The translations under genes and the position numbers were made by a program. A model generated the notes under the pieces. The model was not told the origin of the DNA. It saw only the letters and a list, made by a program, of their open reading frames with translations, and did no database searches. Of a stretch of 10,887 bases of DNA, positions 7,783 through 10,887 are shown piece by piece. The first letter of the stretch is position 1, and every line of letters begins with the position of its first letter. Source of the DNA: Pseudomonadales bacterium (GTDB lineage Bacteria > Pseudomonadota > Gammaproteobacteria > Pseudomonadales > Azotimanducaceae); contig SKXG01000165.1 in NCBI GenBank assembly GCA_007128525.1, positions 1 to 10,887 on the forward strand, written 5' to 3'.

Positions 7783-8964
7783 TCAGGCGACTTCGAACAG
7801 GCCTGCTGCGCCCATACCGGTGCCCACACACATGGTGACCACAACGTATTTCATGCCACGGCGCTTGCCCTCGATCAGGGCGTGGCCAACCAGGCGTGAG
7901 CCAGTGGTGCCGTAGGGGTGGCCCACGGCAATAGCGCCACCGTTAACGTTCAGGCGCTCCATGGGGATGCCCAGCTCACGCTGGCAGTAGAGCACCTGTA
8001 CAGCAAAGGCTTCGTTCAGCTCCCAAAGGCCGATGTCATCGACGGTCAGACCATGGCGCTTGAGCAGCTTTGGCACCGCAAACACCGGGCCGATGCCCAT
8101 TTCGTCCGGCTCACAGCCGGCCACGGCAAAGCCCCGAAAAATACCCAGCGGCTGCAGGCCGCGCTGTTCGGCCAGCTTGCTATCCATCAGTACACAGGCG
8201 GAGGCGCCGTCGGAGAACTGGCTGGCGTTACCGGCGGTGACCACACCACCGTCAACGGCGGCGCGGATCTTGCTGACGCCTTCGAGGTTGGTGTCCGGGC
8301 GGATGCCTTCGTCCTGAAAAACCGTGATCTCCTTGGTGCCGAGGGCGCCGGTGGCTTTGTCTGCCACGCCCATGGTGGTGGTGATGGGCACGATCTCGTC
8401 GTCGAACTTGCCTTCCTCACGAGCCTTGGCAGCCAACTGCTGGCTGCGCACACCGTACTCGTCCATGTCCTCTTTCTTGACCTTGTAGCGCTGGGCCACA
8501 GTCTCTGCCGTCTGCAGCATGGTCCAGTAAAGCTCCGGCTTGTTCTTCATCAGCCACGGCTCAGCCATGTAGTTCTGGTTTACGGTGGCCTGAACAGTGG
8601 AGATGGACTCGACACCACCGGCGACCATCACTGGGACCTTGTCCACGATGATGTGCTGGGCGGCCATGGCGATGGCCTGCAGGCCGGAGGAGCAGAACCG
8701 GTTGACGGTAGCGCCGGACACGGACACCGGCAGGCCGGCACGGATGGCACCCATGCGGGCGACGTCGTTACCGGTGGAGCCTTCCGGCAGGGCACAGCCC
8801 ATCAGCACGTCGTCGATTTCATTGGGGTCCACCTTCGCCCGCTCAACAGCGTGCTGGATGGCGTGTCCGGCCAGTGTGGCGCCGTGGGTCATATTCAGGC
8901 CGCCGCGCCAGGACTTTGTCAGGGGCGTGCGGGCGGTGGATACGATGACAGCATCATTGGACAT
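7783..8964 (-). CDS. Acetyl-CoA C-acyltransferase (beta-ketothiolase)
   Basis: This enzyme would catalyse the last step of beta-oxidation, cleaving 3-ketoacyl-CoA with CoA to acetyl-CoA (or propionyl-CoA) and a shortened acyl-CoA. The 393-residue length matches the degradative thiolase family. The nucleophilic Cys91 lies in '[10 protein letters not shown]', the 'NEAFA' motif begins at Asn317, the catalytic His349 is in '[11 protein letters not shown]' and Cys379 in '[10 protein letters not shown]', so the active site is complete. AGGAGA (8971-8976) stands 6 bases before the ATG, a strong ribosome-binding site. It follows the hydratase/dehydrogenase gene by 89 bases on the same strand, the usual fadB-fadA style pairing, so a fatty-acid-oxidation multienzyme complex is likely. 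Thiolase sequence alone does not separate degradative from acetoacetyl-CoA-forming use; the context favours degradation. Confidence 0.95.
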   Translation of the reverse strand: MSNDAVIVSTARTPLTKSWRGGLNMTHGATLAGHAIQHAVERAKVDPNEIDDVLMGCALPEGSTGNDVARMGAIRAGLPVSVSGATVNRFCSSGLQAIAMAAQHIIVDKVPVMVAGGVESISTVQATVNQNYMAEPWLMKNKPELYWTMLQTAETVAQRYKVKKEDMDEYGVRSQQLAAKAREEGKFDDEIVPITTTMGVADKATGALGTKEITVFQDEGIRPDTNLEGVSKIRAAVDGGVVTAGNASQFSDGASACVLMDSKLAEQRGLQPLGIFRGFAVAGCEPDEMGIGPVFAVPKLLKRHGLTVDDIGLWELNEAFAVQVLYCQRELGIPMERLNVNGGAIAVGHPYGTTGSRLVGHALIEGKRRGMKYVVVTMCVGTGMGAAGLFEVA

Positions 8965-8981
8965 GATTTTTCTCCTGTGTC

Positions 8982-9002
8982 CCGGGGCGGCTCAGGCCCC
9001 GG
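8982..9002. repeat. GC-only hairpin in the leader of the thiolase gene
   Basis: Perfect 7-bp arms CCGGGGC (8982-8988) and GCCCCGG (8996-9002) enclose a 7-base loop. It lies between the hydratase/dehydrogenase stop and the thiolase ribosome-binding site, about 5 bases from the latter. On the minus strand it is followed by GGACACAGGAGA rather than a T-run, so it is not a clear terminator. It could set relative expression of the two cistrons. Confidence 0.55.
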
Positions 9003-9053
9003 CCAGCAATTCTTGGGCTCCGGTTGAGTCAGTGTCAGTCTTGGTGTCCGGAG

Positions 9054-10887
9054 TTACTGGTCGAAGCCACGGCCTTCTGCGGCGCATTTCGCCAGTAGGG
9101 GCGCCGGCTCCCAGAAGCCTTTCTGGGCATGAGGGTTGACGGCAAACGCCTCCATATGTCGTACCACATTGGCCAGACCCGCCTGCTCGGCGTAATGCAT
9201 GGGGCCACCACGGAACGCCGGGAAGCCATAGCCGGTCAGATACACCATGTCGATGTCCGACGCACGCTGGGCAATACCTTCTTCAAGAATGCGGGCACCT
9301 TCGTTCACCAGGGCGTAGACGCAACGCTGAACGATTTCCTGGTTGCTGATCTTGCGCGGGGTGATGCCCAGTTGCTTACGGCACTCCTCCACCACGCGAT
9401 CCACTTCCGGATCGTGCAGGGCAGCGCGGTTACCAGGCTCATAGCGGTAGAAGCCGGAGCCGGTCTTCTGGCCGAAACGGCCCATCTCGCACAGGCGATC
9501 GGCGATCAGGTTCCTCTTCATGTCCGGGTTTTCAGCATACAGACGCTTGCGAATGGCCCAGCCAATGTCACCACCGGCCAGGTCTGCCATGCGCAGCGGG
9601 CCCATGGCAAAACCAAACTTCTCGATGGCCTTGTCGATCTCCTGCACGCTTGCGCCTTCTTCCAGCATGATCAGGGCTTCACGGGAGTACTGGTTGATCA
9701 TCCGGTTGCCGATGAAGCCGTCGCACACACCCGAGACCACGACGGTCTTACGGATGGTCTTGGCCAGCTTCATGCTGGTGGCCAGTACGTCCTTGGCGGT
9801 CTTCTCACCACGGATCACTTCCAGCAGCTTCATGATGTTGGCAGGGCTGAAGAAGTGCAGGCCAATGACGTCCTGCGGGCGCTTGGTGAAGCTGGCGATC
9901 TTGTCCACATCGAGGGTGGAGGTGTTGGACGCCAGGATGGCGCCGGGCTTGGAGACGTCGTCCAGCTTCTTGAATACCTGCTCCTTGACGCCCATTTCCT
10001 CGAACACGGCTTCGATCACCAGGTCCACATCGACCAGGTCGCCATAGCTCAGGGAGGGGGCCAGCAGGGCCATGCGGGACTTGGCCTGGTCTTCGGTCAT
10101 GCGGCCTTTTTTGACCTGACCTGCATAGACTTTCTGGATGGCGGCGACACCGCGGTCGAGACCTTCCTGCTTCATCTCCAGCAGGGTGACCGGAATGCCG
10201 GCGTCAAGGAAGTTGATGGAGATGCCGGTGCCCATGGTGCCGGCACCGATGACACCCACCTTGCGGATGTCGCGGGTGGGGGTGTCCGATGGCACATCGG
10301 AAATCTTGCTGGTCTTGCGCTCGGCGAAGAAGGCGTGGCGCAGGGCCAGGGATTCCGGGGTCTGCATCAGGAACTGGATGCCGGCCTTCTCAACGTTCAT
10401 GCCTTCGTCGAAGGGCTTGGTGACAGCGGCTTCTACCGCTTCGAGGCACTTCAGCGGGGCCGGGTAATTCTTGGCGACGGCGCCGATCGTGTTTCGGGCG
10501 AACATGAAGAAACCTTCCGGGTTCGGATGCCTCGCTTTCAGGTCCCGCACCTTCTTCAGCGGCATCTTCTCGGCCACCACCTTGCGGGCGAAGGCCAGGG
10601 CGGCCTCCATCAGGTCGCCTTCAACGATGTCGTCCAGCAGCGGCGTGCCTTGGAACTGCTTCGCCGGCACGATGGCGCCAGACACAATCATGTTAAGGGC
10701 ATGCTCAACGCCGATCACCCGGGGCAGGCGCTGGGTGCCGCCGGCGCCCGGCAGGATGCCCAGCTTCACTTCCGGCAGGGCCAGAGTGGCATCCGGTTTG
10801 GCGATCCGATAATGGCACCCCAGGGCCAGCTCCAGACCACCACCCATGCAGTTACCGCTGATGGCGGCAATGACCGGCTTGGTGGCG
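9054..10887 (-). CDS. Enoyl-CoA hydratase/3-hydroxyacyl-CoA dehydrogenase fusion, N-terminus cut by window edge
   Basis: A bifunctional beta-oxidation enzyme: the crotonase part hydrates trans-2-enoyl-CoA and the dehydrogenase part oxidises L-3-hydroxyacyl-CoA with NAD. The frame stays open past the in-frame ATG at 10847 to the edge, reading 'ATKPVIAAISGNC' before it, which is standard crotonase sequence; the real start is therefore beyond the window, probably about 90-100 residues away. Counting from that internal Met, both crotonase glutamates are present: Glu6 in 'GGGLELA' and Glu26 in 'LPEVKLG', 20 residues apart as in the rat enzyme. The NAD loop 'GAGTMGTGI' is at 201-209 and the catalytic His331 in 'HFFSP'. 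Two C-terminal dehydrogenase domains follow, ending in TAA at 9056. The architecture resembles FadJ or the peroxisomal-type bifunctional enzyme (about 700 residues). It is the most upstream visible gene of the beta-oxidation unit and presumably pairs with the thiolase. Confidence 0.93.
   Translation of the reverse strand, partial: ATKPVIAAISGNCMGGGLELALGCHYRIAKPDATLALPEVKLGILPGAGGTQRLPRVIGVEHALNMIVSGAIVPAKQFQGTPLLDDIVEGDLMEAALAFARKVVAEKMPLKKVRDLKARHPNPEGFFMFARNTIGAVAKNYPAPLKCLEAVEAAVTKPFDEGMNVEKAGIQFLMQTPESLALRHAFFAERKTSKISDVPSDTPTRDIRKVGVIGAGTMGTGISINFLDAGIPVTLLEMKQEGLDRGVAAIQKVYAGQVKKGRMTEDQAKSRMALLAPSLSYGDLVDVDLVIEAVFEEMGVKEQVFKKLDDVSKPGAILASNTSTLDVDKIASFTKRPQDVIGLHFFSPANIMKLLEVIRGEKTAKDVLATSMKLAKTIRKTVVVSGVCDGFIGNRMINQYSREALIMLEEGASVQEIDKAIEKFGFAMGPLRMADLAGGDIGWAIRKRLYAENPDMKRNLIADRLCEMGRFGQKTGSGFYRYEPGNRAALHDPEVDRVVEECRKQLGITPRKISNQEIVQRCVYALVNEGARILEEGIAQRASDIDMVYLTGYGFPAFRGGPMHYAEQAGLANVVRHMEAFAVNPHAQKGFWEPAPLLAKCAAEGRGFDQ

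Noticed and set aside
7918..9027. 369-codon plus-strand open frame opposite the thiolase
   Set aside because: It is antisense to a complete thiolase with all catalytic residues; His/Gly/Val-rich product typical of a shadow frame.

Overview
The window looks like chromosomal DNA from a free-living, lipid-degrading proteobacterium. I infer a gammaproteobacterium of the Marinobacter/Alcanivorax/Halomonas sort from the general look of the beta-oxidation proteins and a moderately high GC content; no rRNA or other marker is present to prove it. There are eight protein-coding genes, two of them cut by the window edges. I see no tRNA, rRNA, CRISPR array, insertion sequence or phage gene, and no gene-free stretch over 300 bases.

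Left part (1-3447, plus strand): three genes in a row with short gaps (51 and 33 bases). They are an MFS transporter missing its N-terminus, a short-chain dehydrogenase/reductase resembling the DHRS12 group with a hydrophobic N-terminus, and a dihydrodipicolinate-reductase-like NAD(P)-dependent oxidoreductase of the type found in catabolic clusters rather than in lysine synthesis. They converge on the next unit across a 47-base gap (3448-3494).

Right part (3495-10887, minus strand, read right to left): an enoyl-CoA hydratase/3-hydroxyacyl-CoA dehydrogenase fusion (N-terminus off the edge), a thiolase, two adjacent acyl-CoA dehydrogenases 10 bases apart, then, after a 167-base gap, an acyl-CoA ligase of the AMP-forming CaiC-like type. 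Together these cover a full beta-oxidation cycle: activation to the CoA thioester, alpha-beta dehydrogenation, hydration, oxidation and thiolytic cleavage. The plus-strand genes could supply uptake and redox trimming of the same substrate, but that link is inference from proximity.

The most interesting point is that the two acyl-CoA dehydrogenases have complementary gaps in their conserved motifs. This is the pattern expected for an obligate alpha2beta2 heteromer of the kind known from actinobacterial steroid side-chain degradation. Several GC-rich hairpins sit in the gaps between the beta-oxidation genes. Otherwise this is recognisable catabolic metabolism; I did not find a clearly unprecedented system.
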